Assembly: GCF_000208865.1 (NCBI RefSeq)
Contig: NC_018394.1
Location: forward strand, 579,635-643,634
Source of the DNA: Neospora caninum Liverpool
Lineage: Eukaryota; Apicomplexa; Conoidasida; Eucoccidiorida; Sarcocystidae
Reading direction: 5' to 3'
Length of the DNA: 64,000 nt
Shown piece after piece: positions 22,805 to 34,800 of this stretch. The notes below the pieces were generated by a model that did not search any database, had not been told where the DNA came from, and saw only the letters and a program-made list of their open reading frames with translations. A program made the position numbers and the translations under genes. Each line of letters begins with the position of its first letter. Position 1 is the first letter of the stretch.

Positions 22805-23991
22805 ATGTGGATGGGCAAAATTGGCCAAAAATCTGCCGCCTTTATAAACCACAAGCCCTTCCATCCTGGCAGTTGGCAGAACCAGGAGAAGGTAAGCTTT
22901 TGGTGTGGCTGCGTCTCGCCATTTGGTCCCTTGCTGGTTTGCTAGTCCCCGTACCTAGACAGACAGGTGCCGGAGTTGCCGATAGTTTTTCTCCAGCAGT
23001 GCATCTCCGTGGATTTCTCTACACTTGCTACAAGAGATGCTCCAGCTGTTCAGGCCAGTGTTGCAGTCTCCTGATTCTGAACGCGGCGGCGGAGCAACCG
23101 AGCAACCAAACGGGTGCTTACTCCAGCGTGCGGCGCATGGGGCGAATTTCGCATGGTCTTCGCAGTCCGAGTATAGAACAGCATGATTGGCTTTCTTGTG
23201 CGTTGCATGTGCAGATATGGCTCGCGGAGCAAAAACACAAAGAGGAACTGCGCAAGCAGGCCGAGCTTGCCGAGCGACGAGCAGAGGAAGTAAAGATTCA
23301 GGAGCTCCGACGGGCTCTGTACAATCAGGGGACTTCAGCCTCAACACCCCAGGTGTCGCCAAAGGTCCAGGAAGATGAGGCAGCAAGGAAGGCTGCCGCC
23401 ATCGAGGCAAGGAAGCGCGAAGCCGCACGCGCTGCGGCAATTCGTGCAGCAGAACTCAGAAAGGGGCTGGTGAAGAGCGTTCTGTACGAAGAGGACGTTT
23501 ATTTAGGAAGTCACTCACACGTTTGGGGTTCCCTCTTCGACAAGGAGACAAACAGGTGGGGTTTCAAGTGTTGTGGTGTCTGTGACAAGACGGTACTTAA
23601 ATGCCCGTCTACAGCTGCGGGATCAGCAGAGACGACTCACGCGCGGAAACACCGGAAAAGGTCGCGGAAGGAGGAGGCTGCGAGCCCGAATCCCTCGAAA
23701 GACGAACGAGTGGGGAAGGACAGCGGAGATGTTGGCGCCGTCCAGGAGGGAAAGACAGAGGCAGAACTCGCAGCCAGAGACGATGCGAAGGACGTGTCGA
23801 GAGTTGAACCAGTTTCTGCCCAGTCGTGTTCGAAAACAGAGGAGAGGGCAGTCGAAGACTCAAAGAGACAGCAAACCGAGGATACCAAAAAGAGGAAAGT
23901 CGTGGCAAATAAAAATCGATCGAGGGAAGGCGGCCTTGCAGGCGTCCTGCAATTGTTGAAGGAGGAGAATGCCTTCGGCGATTATCCGTGA
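22805..23991 (+). CDS. Cir_N-domain protein (CIR1/CWC25-like), putative splicing factor
   Basis: Two exons, 22805-22891 and 23215-23991, encode 287 aa. Residues 1-70 match the Cir_N domain of the co-repressor CIR1 and splicing factor CWC25: HKPFHPGSWQNQEKIWLAEQ, then a long charged coiled-coil rich in Glu, Lys and Ala. From about residue 115, EEDVY, a VWGS block and a WGFKCC..C..K..C cluster resemble the C-terminal motif of splicing factor SLU7, here with a CxxC-type metal site. The last 100 residues are charged and hold nuclear-localisation-like clusters (KHRKRSRKEE and KKRKV). Two in-frame ATGs compete, 22805 and 22811; the second matches the N-terminus of human CIR1 (MGK), the first has the better -3 base. 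The intron junction is phase 0. A nuclear, spliceosomal role is likely from family knowledge. Confidence 0.85.
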
Positions 23992-24170
23992 TGGTTTGCC
24001 GTGGCTCCATGCCATTGGTTTTAAGACTTCCTTTTTTTGTAACGGAAACATGGGGATGCGTTCGAAGGTGCTCTCACTCAGTGCTGTGAAAGGTTCTCTT
24101 TGGATCGGCGACCTTATGTACCGGGGCCGTTAAGAGCCCAACCGGTGCTCTCATGCTAAAACGTCCACCG

Positions 24171-24183
24171 CCCCCCCCCCCCC
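24171..24183 (+). repeat. Poly-C run (13 bases)
   Basis: A pure C homopolymer about 180 bp past the Cir_N stop codon. The length in the assembly may be imprecise. Confidence 0.8.
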
Positions 24184-24517
24184 AAACTTGACCGTTTCTT
24201 CTCCTTGTCTCCCTTCTCTTCTACTTCGTTTCCTTCAACTTTTTAGTCAACCCAGGGACGCGTAAGGAGGGCCGGGAAGGCGCTCTGGCGTCTGCTCTTT
24301 TCAGCCGAGGAAAGCGCGCGCCGTGCCTGCCCTCGTCTCGGGGATATCCTCTCTCTTGTCATTTCGTCGCCGCTTTCATCCCTCTTTCTCTGGAGTCCGA
24401 GAGAAAGTTCCGACATCTCGCTTTCCTTTGGGCCACAGGTTCCTTGTCCCGTACAAACTCGCGTCCTTTCGCCCGCCCCTTCCCACTGCCGCACCTCTAC
24501 CCTTTTGCTTCACCTCC

Positions 24518-24672
24518 CTCGCTCTCTTTCTTGTTCTCCCTCTTGTTCTCTCTCTTGTTCCCTCTCGGTTTTCCCTCTTCTCCCTTGTTCTCTCTCTCGG
24601 TCTTCCCTCTTCTCTCTCGGTTTTTCCTCCTCTCTCTTGTTCTCTCTCGGCTCCACCTCTCTCTCTCTCTAT
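24518..24672 (+). repeat. CT-rich degenerate minisatellite next to the gap
   Basis: Imperfect tandem units built on CTCTCTTGTTC / CTCTCTCGGT variants run into the assembly gap. The strand is almost purely pyrimidine, which can form H-DNA and stalls sequencing, and probably explains the gap. Confidence 0.85.
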
Positions 24673-24692
24673 CGAGTTCTCGGATTCCCTCT

Positions 24693-24792
24693 NNNNNNNN
24701 NNNNNNNNNNNNNNNNNNNNNNNNNNNNNNNNNNNNNNNNNNNNNNNNNNNNNNNNNNNNNNNNNNNNNNNNNNNNNNNNNNNNNNNNNNNN
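24693..24792. other. Assembly gap of 100 N
   Basis: Exactly 100 undetermined bases, the conventional size for a gap of unknown length. Confidence 0.99.
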
Positions 24793-24815
24793 CCCCCCCC
24801 CCCCCCCCCCCCCCC
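24793..24815 (+). repeat. Poly-C run (23 bases) bordering the gap
   Basis: A C homopolymer starts directly at the right edge of the gap. It can form G-quadruplex or i-motif structures and may be longer than assembled. Confidence 0.85.
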
Positions 24816-26080
24816 ACGAGAGTGTTCACGCGCGGGATGCCGGTCTTGCGATACCTCTGCTTTTTTTCTATCCTGACAGTGGTTTTGTCGGTTGCTTGTG
24901 AAGCTCCGAAATCTTCCGGTCACATGAAGGCCCCTGCTCTCTCCTCTGCGGGACTTTCCAAGATTTTTTATCGTCGAAATCACTAACATACTCTCTATGC
25001 TGCGGTAGATACAGACTGCCTTTTGAGATGATATCCTGGTTGCCACAGCTTCTCTGCCAATCAGATTTGCACGGCTGCGCCGCCACTCCAACAGAGCCCG
25101 CGTTTCAGCCGTCTCAGTTTTTTCTCCACCTAAACCAACGTGGGGGTTTACTTTATTGCACTCCCCCCTGCCGACGGGGTCACCGAAGGAAAATGGCAGA
25201 TCTCTCAGAGGATGGAGAGCGTTCGGGGAATGCAGGAATTATGTGGACGGGCCGATGACAAATGCAAGTCTCCGTGTGTGAGCCGTGTGACTAGGTTGAA
25301 CCTAGAGTAAGGGAAAACAGGTGCTGTTACAAACGAAGTGGCTACGCAGGCCGCAGAAACACAAGCGCACACGTCACCCCGAAGGAGGAGTTACAGAACA
25401 GTTTTCACGCTCGTGCACGCCGTGTTTCCCCGAAATCCACAACCGGCACAGCGCGAGGAAAGACATCTTCGACGCGTTATACCCTACGTGTCGTGTGAGG
25501 TCGGACGTCGACCGCTCCCTTACGCACGCGGCGCGTCTTCTCGCTTCTCTGCGCGAGGGACAAGAAGACGCGGAAAACGACAACGCCACATCTCTCTGCT
25601 GGAAAGGAACGACTTTTTCGGTTGCACAGATTGTGAAGCGTCCTTGCTCTCTTCTGTCTCGGTTTCTTGGTGACAAAAGTGGATCTGTGCACCGCACACG
25701 TGCGTACGTACGCAGCCCCCCCTCCCCGTGCCTTTTCCCTGCCTGGCTTCGCAGAAACTGGGACGACCAGACTCGGTCTCCTTACGTGGTCTGGGAACTC
25801 AGCGACAGAGCAGAAAGCTTCGCATTTTTTGACAGTCCTCAGCACGCGAATCCTCAAGCAGAATCCGGCAGGGAAGCCTCGACGCGCGCGCGCTACCGCC
25901 CGGAGAAATCGTCTCTCCAGACGAAACAACTTTTTATCGGTACATGCACGCCGACCGCCGCTTCGAAGAGCGCGCGTCGACTTTTCGTGGCACGTTTGTG
26001 GAGGCCTTCGTCCGAGGTTTGCTCCCGGTCTTGCCCCAGCTGTGTGTTGCTGACTTGCCCATGGAGAACTCCGCTCTCTC

Positions 26081-29000
26081 TTAGGCACAGATCTCGAGCT
26101 TCAGGCCGTGCTTGACGGCGTCCGGGTTGCTCGGCTTCGAGACGTCGATCTGCGACCCGATGGTGGCGGAGACGTAGTCGCACACCTTGTGGGTGAGGGC
26201 GACACTCACGCGTGCGTTCTGGGTGAGTTTCGCCTTCAAGAAAGTGTCTTTCTGGTCATTCAAGTACCACAGACCGCCGAACTGAATGTTGGTGCGGCCA
26301 TCCAGAAGGTTGCAGTCGACTTCCGCAGCCAGCTCCGCCGACTTGTTGTCCGTCGTCTTTCCGTGCACACTGCCGATCATGCGGCCGAAAACGGCATCGC
26401 CACTCGGCGCACTGCACAAGGAACGCAGAAATCGCAGAGTCTCACCCCCATGGAGACGCGAAAAAAGACCCCGCAGCCCTGAGACTGAACCGCACTAGCG
26501 AGCACCAGGGGGTTCCCCGTTCTCGTCGACTCGCCGCCCGCCGGAACGAGGATCTTGTCGCTCTTTTTGCTCACCCCTCTCTTCCACTCCTGTCTGCCTC
26601 TCGCCTAAAAACTGAGATCTCTGTGCGCGGCCTCGAAGATCGCCTCAACGCAAATCCACTTACGTCTTCACGGACACGGTGAATTCACCAGCCTTGCTCG
26701 CCAGCCCGGTGTACGAGGCGCCGACGGCGTACTTCATCGCAGATGCGTCGAACTTGCCAGTCACTTCGCCTGCACAAAACACGACAGTCGAAAATCTCAA
26801 ACATGCAAGTCAGCCGGAGCGAAATCCGAGAACGGACTGGAAAGTGCCTGGACCGCCCGCGCGACCCCAGGAAAGGTGGGGGAAACGCGACCCCGGCGAC
26901 ACACACATGACGGAACCACGAGGCCTGCAGTGGATTGCGAAGCAGCAACGAACGCTGCGCGAGAACGCTGGAAAAAGCGCCGAGCTCCGCGTACTTCCAA
27001 TTCTGAAGGCTTTGTATTCAACGACGTTGCCAAAGTTGAACGAAGAAGCGAGGGGGTTGACTGAGAAGAACGAGTGAATGGTTGGGAGCTTGTACTCGGC
27101 CAAAATGTCGAGGCTGTCCTTCGACGTCTTGTCACCACGGCGATCGAACTTGGCGCCGAGCGTCAAACCCTTCAGCGTCGGCGGCTGCACACACGTCCGC
27201 AGAGAAACAAAAAGATGCTGACGCGGCAGAGCAATGGGCACGTGCACCAGCGCACAGATGGATCTGCATGTGTATGTTCGTCGCACCTCCCAGTGGGGGA
27301 ACGAGAAAACGCGGTTAAACCACGTTGTTCGCAAGCGACTATATACTGCACACACGTTTCAGACGCCCCGGTCACAAGCTCAGACGTCCTTACAAGTTCT
27401 CCACGGACCACGTGCGTTTGTGTACTGTCAAAGTCGTGGACGACGCGAAAGCGGACTATCACGAGCGTCAACACACAGGCCGGAAAATGAGAATCTTACC
27501 GCGTACTTGACGTCGATGGTGGACTTGCCCATCGCCATCATCTTCACTTCGGTCGTGACATCGCTGACGCAGTACTTCAGTTTGGAGCTCGCGTCAAACG
27601 CACCTCCGGGGCTAACGGAAGCTGTGTTCACGATTTCCTGAGGGACCGGAAAGCATTCAAGACGCGCGTATACGTGGGGAAACCGCCAGAGGCAGTGCGC
27701 TGCCTCCGTCTTCGACGCGCAGGCGAAGCCGCAGCGCTGTCCACGTACAGCCGACCGGAGCTTCAGAATTTCTTCCTTATGGTACGGTTGGTTGCGCAAA
27801 ACGTTTTTTGTCGCTGAATCGTCTGCATGTGTGTAAAAACCGAAGCCTGGCAGCAGGAACGTCGTGGCAGCTGACCGTCCGCCACTGTCCCAACACAGAC
27901 CCCTGGACGCCCTCCCCTAGGCAGTGCATGCGAGACTTACTGGGTTCTTCGACTTGTACTTGTACTCCAGATCCCACGCCTTCTCGTGAGGGTAGCCCTT
28001 GCTGAGCAAGTCTGCGACGAAAGAGAAAAGAAGTCGCCACAGAAAGAGTGCACATGTTACCCGCAGATCCAGTCTGTAGCTCTTTCCAAAGGCATCCCCT
28101 CGGCTACCACGGCCTACGACCTACAAGAACCACGCAGAGAGTTGCCTTCTGAATGGCGAGTCGGTGACGCCACAGAGAGCTCCCCGACGAGAGCATTCAC
28201 TGGGATGGACGCAGCCGTGACTCTTTGCCTTGTTCCTGCCTCTATAACAGACGCGTTCCTCTGCTACACCGAACCTATTCACGACACTGATAGTCTTGTG
28301 AACACTACTAAATGAACGCATGTACAGATATCGTGCCTTCTACGAACTGCTTTGAATATAATCAAAAACACCAGTTGTCAGCGCCGGTGCCGTCTCACGC
28401 GCCTCTCCATGGCATATACACACAGACACATGTAAATCATATCCGACTAAAAGGCTACGAGACCATCTTTGCTTGGTGTAACTCTGTGGACATTCAGCAT
28501 GATCCACGTAGGGCTCGACTGCACACTGCTTTTTCCGGTCAGGTCCCTCGTCTCGTCTGCCGGTAACTAAATGCTTTCCTCCTTTTCCTGAACGGTGTGT
28601 TACGGAATCGCTTCTCTAACTGGCCCACGCCGGACCCGTTCACGACAACGCACGGGAGACGACTGTATCGAACACTGCCCGCTAGACCAATTTCCGAGCA
28701 TCTCTCCCAGAACTTTTGTAGTACAGGAGAGAACCTCCCGCCGGGAGGTTCTCTTTTGACGTGCTCATAAAACAGAAAAAGAGCGACAAACGGCGGGCAG
28801 ACTTGTCCACAAACTTTTGTTTCACCACCCCCTCGGCTGTGCCGTGTTTTATACCCCCGGCGGCTTTTTGTCCGCTCGAAACTCCAGTTCACCATAAATT
28901 GAATGATCAGGTGGAACGCGTGCATTGCACCAACCCAATTTCACGTGAAGGAGAGAAAGGGAAACGGACAAAACGATGCGCCATTCCATTCGGAGCGAAG

Positions 29001-29177
29001 TGGGCATTTGTCCCTGGGTGCATTCCGAACGGGTTTCCCAAAGGACAGCTGGAATCAAAAATGAGAAACTGCTCCCTTATCGATGTGTATATCGTGATAA
29101 ACGTTTGAAATCAACTGTATTCTCAGTCTTCTTTCCGTACCAGCGCAGCTTTTGTTCAAGTCCTTGAAGAGCACCAT
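26081..29177 (-). CDS. VDAC: VDAC / mitochondrial outer-membrane porin
   Basis: This is the voltage-dependent anion channel, a 19-strand beta barrel that passes metabolites and ions across the mitochondrial outer membrane. Exons on the minus strand are 29141-29177, 27941-28011, 27500-27637, 26995-27184, 26664-26769 and 26081-26411. All junctions close in frame, for 290 aa (typical for VDAC is about 283). It begins MVLFKDLNKSCADLLSKGYP, the N-terminal helix region. It continues with alternating strands (LTLGAKFDRRGDK, GEVTGKFDASAMKYAVGASY, NIQFGGLWYL) and ends with the beta-signal-like VKHGLKLEICA that sorting machinery recognises. Intron 1 is long (about 1.1 kb) and holds a perfect 13-bp-arm palindrome. 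FIS1, another outer-membrane protein, lies 8 kb away. The assignment is very secure. Confidence 0.95.
28728..28754. repeat. Perfect 27-bp palindrome (13-bp arms, 1-base centre), VDAC intron 1
   Basis: Bases 28728-28740 are the reverse complement of 28742-28754 around a single C. The arm is AGAGAACCTCCCG. It lies in VDAC intron 1, about 390 bp into the intron from its donor. Confidence 0.95.
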
Positions 29178-31844
29178 TTTGTTGAAGCGGAGTCGAGTAG
29201 AGCCGGTGGATGTTCCCAGAGACAGGGAACGCGTGAAGCAGTACAAATGGGAAGAAGTGAGAAGACGTAAAACGTTTCGTCTTTTGGACAGCGAGGAAAA
29301 AGGGGCGCCCAACACCGATATCGGTCGAGTGAAAACGGGAAGCGGGGACGAACAACAAACAACTCGGGGCAGCCGGAGACACCAAAGCTGGCGAAAGTGA
29401 CTGTGGGCAATCCCGTCTAGAGGGGAAAACTGAAAGGGTAAAAAAGTAATACTAGACAAGGGATTCACAAAAGAGCGACGCTGTCTCGTGTGTACCCAGT
29501 TACAGGGGAATCTTTTTTCTTGTCGTCTTTGCAATGCCTGTTCCGCGCGTCACAGACAGAGAGGCTTCCACGCATTCGGCGAACATCACGCATTACCACC
29601 ACAGGCCCCGAGTAACGGTGCGTATCCCTCTGCGCCCGTCAGCAACCACGGAAACGCAATCGAGTGCGTTCCGCTGAAGAAGATTTACGTGTTGTGCGGG
29701 CGGTTGAAGCGAGCGGCCGTTCCGAAGGGCGGTGCTGTTACTTGTTGTCGATCTTACGGGTGTCCCACGTGTGCACAAACACTTCTTTTAGCAATTTACT
29801 TCAGCAATGCATTCCCAGCAGCTGCGACAACGGTGCAATCAAGACACTGCAAAGTGGAACTCACCGCACAGTTCCTGCGAGGCGACGGGTGCCTAATGCT
29901 CTTCTTTCCGCATGGTAAGGCAGGGATACCACTATCTTTACGTGAATCAGTGTCTGTAGGAGGCAAGTAAAATCACTGTCTGCTGTCTCACCCCCTGTCG
30001 TTGCTCTGCTTTTCGCTGCGTATACCCAGAGACAGCCACGAAGCACTACTCGAGAGAGGAACCGCTGGGTGCGAACAAAGGCATATGAGGAAACAGTACG
30101 TCTTCTTCCTCGGAAAGAAGCGCATACCGAAACGGAATACTCGGCTTCAGAAGGACAGAAAACGGTCGCATCCAACCTCTCGTTTTTAGTCTAGGCGGGT
30201 CCTCGGGGGAAAGCGCACGTTTTTATCTGAACGCAGCGCCAAGGTGGATGGACCATGCCAGGAGCTTCTCATTTGGAGAAAAAATACACCCCAAACACCA
30301 GAAAATCAAGAGAGCCTGCTCAAAAAGACTGCTATAGACAGAAAGTATCTTGCTTCGATATAAAGCGCTGGTGTGGGGGGTGGCGGCACGCGTGTGGTCT
30401 CTCGATGCCGAAAAGTTCGCAGGCCCCCAAAAAAACCTCTGCGTTTGTGAAGAGGGAAGAAAAGCAAAAGTGGAATCTGCTTCCCTTGCATGCCTCCCCC
30501 TCTGCGGGGCAAGGCGAGAACGAGTTACCTATATAGTCTTGCCCCGAAGCCGCCCCCAGCTGGAGGCCTAGAGGTTTTCAGCTGAGATTTGCATCAAATG
30601 ACGATGGTACTGATCATACTAGCATCTGAGTTGTAGTTTCCTCTCGCTGTTAGTACGAGTAATAACAGTAATCCGCTCATTAGGCCAATAGTAAGCACGG
30701 TCACCTCTGAAGACAGCCTCCTATATTCACCTCAGAATGCCGACAGCAACGGTACACGCGCTTTTTGAAGGGCTGTGCAAAACACTTCATCGCGAGGGAC
30801 TGGAGTGTATATAAAGGTATTTTTCTCCCAGCAGTGCCAGCCCATGCGTTGCTGTACCGAAAGGCGTCTCAAAGAACATCTCTCACAAAAGATGTGCCGC
30901 GCAGTTCTGGAAGTGCTAAGAAGCAGCTGCATCCTAGTGCTGCCGAGAAATCCTCGTGCACCATTTACACCGACTCACATCCGAGCGTGAGGTATCCCGT
31001 GGGGTTCGGAAAAAGCTTGGAATCGCGTATGCTGTCTTGGCCTTGCATACGACTTTGAAGAACGTATAGCAAGCCATCTTTTCAGACGTCACAGTGCTCT
31101 CCTGTGACGTCAAAGAGAATCCTGGCAGAGGAGAGAAGGAAAGCGCATCGCTCCACCTCCTCGGTCTTCCTCCTTTTCAAGGACCACAAGAGCTAACGCC
31201 CGTCCCAAACGACTCACCTACAAAACTACATTTTCTCCAAGCAGTCCGCACTGGCTTCATGAAAATCCCGACTCAGTTTCCGAGTCGTCGCATTTCCCCC
31301 GCACACAGAGATAGTCGAAAATGCTCTCGCACATCGGCAGAGAGAAGACCACACACTGTCGGTGTTTGTCAGTCCCATCCTTTCAACGGCTCACGGATTC
31401 TGCGGATCCTGGAGGAGGCAAACGCGGCTGGGATTCACTGCGAAGCATCTCTACAGCGCGAACTTCTCGCACCAGAACACACACCACTCGGTAGAGCTGC
31501 TGCAGAGAGATTCCGGGCTGTTGGAGATGCGTCGGGGGCTGGGGAGAGATTCGAGAAGAGCGCGTAACAGTTCATCCCTCCGATAACTGGAAAGGTGACG
31601 ACCCGTCAACCACGAGACGGGCGTGAAATTCGCGGCGAAGATCAACAGCCCCAGACCGTGTCACGAACTGGCCGAAAAACGAAGGCATGTTTCGACCAGC
31701 AGCCCGCGGCTCAAACAACCCGATTACACCCGGAACGTCTCCGTTTTTTCACAGGGAAAGAGCCTGTTTCTCCTGTGTAGATTTTCGTACGCCCGGTAGA
31801 GGCAGTCTTTGATTGAAGACGGATGAAAAAACCTAGTCCCGCAG
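29178..31844. other. Intergenic region: VDAC promoter and rhomboid 3' side
   Basis: Both neighbours are on the minus strand, so the VDAC promoter is near 29200-30000 and the rhomboid 3' UTR near 31100-31844. Plus-strand frames at 29488-29970 and 31094-31567 have no recognisable domain. A 10-bp-arm hairpin lies at 31085. Confidence 0.45.
31085..31111. repeat. Inverted repeat with paired GACGTCAC elements
   Basis: GACGTCACAG (31085-31094) is mirrored by its reverse complement at 31102-31111 with a 7-base loop. Each arm contains a palindromic GACGTC core similar to ATF/CRE-type sites. It is probably in or near the rhomboid 3' UTR. Confidence 0.85.
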
Positions 31845-34800
31845 TTAGCAGCGGGGAACGAGGAAGATGAAGATCGAGCTCACAATCGGCGCAATAGCCA
31901 GCGCGACCTTCGATGTGACCAGACCCCTGTCGTACCACCTGGAATGCACAGCAAAGCACAAGGAGACGACACGGAAACATCCTATCGCCCGTTTTCCCCT
32001 ACTGAGGCCACCTAGAGTACACACTTTTCGGCGGGTATTCCACCGTGTGCTCCGGAGAAAAGTCGGCAAGAGAATCCCGGCGCCTTATCTCTGGCGGTTG
32101 TCAACGTGGGATGTATTCCTGTGACCCTCTTCCCCGAAGTACGCCAACGATCGACGGCTATGTCTGGTTGCTTCGGCAAGAAAACAGAGGCCATGCCAAG
32201 CAGCCGACGTTTCGACTCTCCCTGTTGCTTGTCATTGGCTCGGAACTGAATCAGGCAACTGACAATGAGTGAATGCGAGAGAGCGATTTACCAACAAAGC
32301 ACCGCAGCAGCGTCAGGTGAACCCACTTACGTCGGCTTGACATCGCTGTTTTCGTTCAACCAGATTCCCGCGGCAAACCCCATCACCAGCCCGCCGAGAT
32401 GGCCAATTCCGTCTGCTCAAACAAGGCAAAAACGACAGAGATGTCCACTGCGTCTTTTCCCCTTCCGAGAGGGGAGGCTAGATTCCCGTCAGACTCCTCC
32501 AGTCTTGCTTTGCTTGAGGCCTGCGCCTGCCTCGTCGTCGGGAGGCCGCGACCTGCCGTGAGTTGTAGACCAGTTCCTCTCAAGTGAAAGACATTTCCTC
32601 CGCTCTACGGGGCGGTAGACAGAAGGGTGGTGCCAGCCCTCTCTCGACGAGAAAGCAAACGTGTGGGCTGTCGACGTCGCCTCTGGGAAAAGAGAGCCTT
32701 GGCTCGTCATCAGGACGACAGCGGGGAGCAAAGGTAACCCAAACAATCCCGCTCCACGTACCCGTGTGGCCTCCAAAGGAGGAGACGAAGACGAAGAACA
32801 GGCAGATGCTGAGGGAATTCGCAAAAAGATCGGAAATTCCACTCATTCCACATTTAGAACGCATGCACAGGGAATTCGCGAAAGCATTGGAAACTCCACG
32901 GAAAACCCTTTCGTTCACATTGAGCGCTTCGTTCCGGTTTCGTGATCCACGACTAGAGTCTCTGGGCTCTTGCCTGCGCTGGCTGAAGGTCATCCCTCAC
33001 AAAGGATCAGTCAGAGGGGCAAATAACAGCCGCGAAACTCTCTTCCAACGCCACACAGCCCGCGGTCAGTAGGACAGGCCTGATCATGCGGATACGAGTC
33101 AGATAGTGCACGTTCAACGGCACGGGCAAAAGAGACAGGAGCGCTGTCCAAAAGTATGCCTCGAAAAATGGGACTCCTCAAAACTCTGTGAAGCCTCTAC
33201 AAAAGTGGGGTCTCTCGCTGCAGATGCGGCGTGTGTCCGTGAACGCCAGGCCAAGTGTTTCCGCTGTGTCCAGGTATCTGGGCGTGGCAGTTCTCACAGG
33301 ATCCTCAGCACAAAAGAGAAGAGAGGGGACAACTGGAGTACGACTCGGCACATCATGTGGGGCACAGGAGGCCTTACCAAACGCTAAGGATGGCGCTGTT
33401 CCGATCTTGGAGTGCATGCCAGATAAGCGCGAGCTCGGCGAGCTGTACAGAGACGCACACACACTTACAAACTCAGGCTTGGAGACAGGTGCCGCGCGGA
33501 ACCGAAAAAGGTACTCTACGAGTCCTGCATTCGACCAGTCTACCTCACTTAGCTCTCTTCCAGTGCACCCCTAACCGGTTCACTTCTGTACACCTGAATG
33601 TTCAGAGTTGTTTAGTTCTACCTGTCGCCCGCCCTTCCGCTCTTTCTACATCTCCTACCACTGAACCCCCTTGCCAGGAGCAAACACAGTGCACCGAGCG
33701 CCTTCGTCTGAGAGCATGCATACGCCGTGCTCAGAGCCAACACTCTGCATGTGCCTCACCCCCACAGCAGACGAAAAGGTCATGGAGACTCGTGTGCTTC
33801 GGAAATCAGAGTTCACACCATCTTTTGTACACCTCAAGCGCACAGGAGACAACCGGACCACAGACCCTCATCCTCATACTCAGTTACCAGTCTTGTCTGT
33901 CAGTCTAGAGGAGCTACAGGCAACGTGTAGGCACCTGGACCAAGGCCACGGCTCCAACTCAACAGACGCTTCGGGCTCCGGTCACTCGCCCAGTGCACCA
34001 CAGAAACTGACCGTGCGTTGCTCACCTGTACGCCAATGAGGGCAAAGACGGCGGTCGATGCTCCTGCTTTCATCTGCGTAAAAAGGCCACGACAGCACAA
34101 CGTGAATGGTTCTCCAACGCTGCATCAACTGCTGAGTTACCCCCCTCGTGAAGAACCTGCCGCGCGTCTCGATCCATGTGCTTTTTAAACAAGTCGCCCC
34201 GAATTTCTGCGTGCATTGTTGCTGTTTCCCCTCTTCTAACACAGTCGGAACTAGTGGTCTTCCCTGTTCCTGACAGGTGCGTCCGATTACGCGGACCCAG
34301 AGTCACCTGTCGGCGTCAGCAGCATGGCAATATATACGCACACGTGCACATTCTCGCATCACCCGTTCAGCACGAGGCACGTAGATATATAGCTATACAG
34401 ATATACCTGTGCATTCAGCGGTGGGGTGCTTTCGTGCACAGTATCAACGGCATCGAAACATAAGAATGCACATGGAACGTAAACTGCCAGGAGGATACTC
34501 TCTGTCTCAAACGGCTGATCCGTGGTGAGTGCGTTAAGCCTGCGCGTGAACATTGCAGTTCTGTTGAATATATTTACTCGATTTTTAATGGTAGATAAGG
34601 ATCCCGCGGCAGTTCTCAGTGCCTCCCGGAGAGACTGGTTACCACTACGGTACCGGGAACTCCAGGCTACTCCGCGAGTGGCTCGTCGGACGTACGAAAT
34701 GCGACCAGTTCAAATCGAGTAATCGACTGCTGCATTGGACCATCTAACGCGACGGCTTTTTGGTACCAGCACTGCGTGCCCGTATATATATATATATATA

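Larger units (their letters stand above)
23992..26080. other. Convergent intergenic region between Cir_N gene and VDAC, with assembly gap
   Basis: This region holds the 3' UTRs of both neighbours, a C13 run, a long CT-rich tract, the 100-N gap and a C23 run. I see no credible gene; open frames crossing the gap are artefacts. Confidence 0.5.

Noticed and set aside
24323..24986. Open frames spanning the N gap
   Set aside because: They exist only because undetermined bases contain no stops; the flanks are CT repeats.
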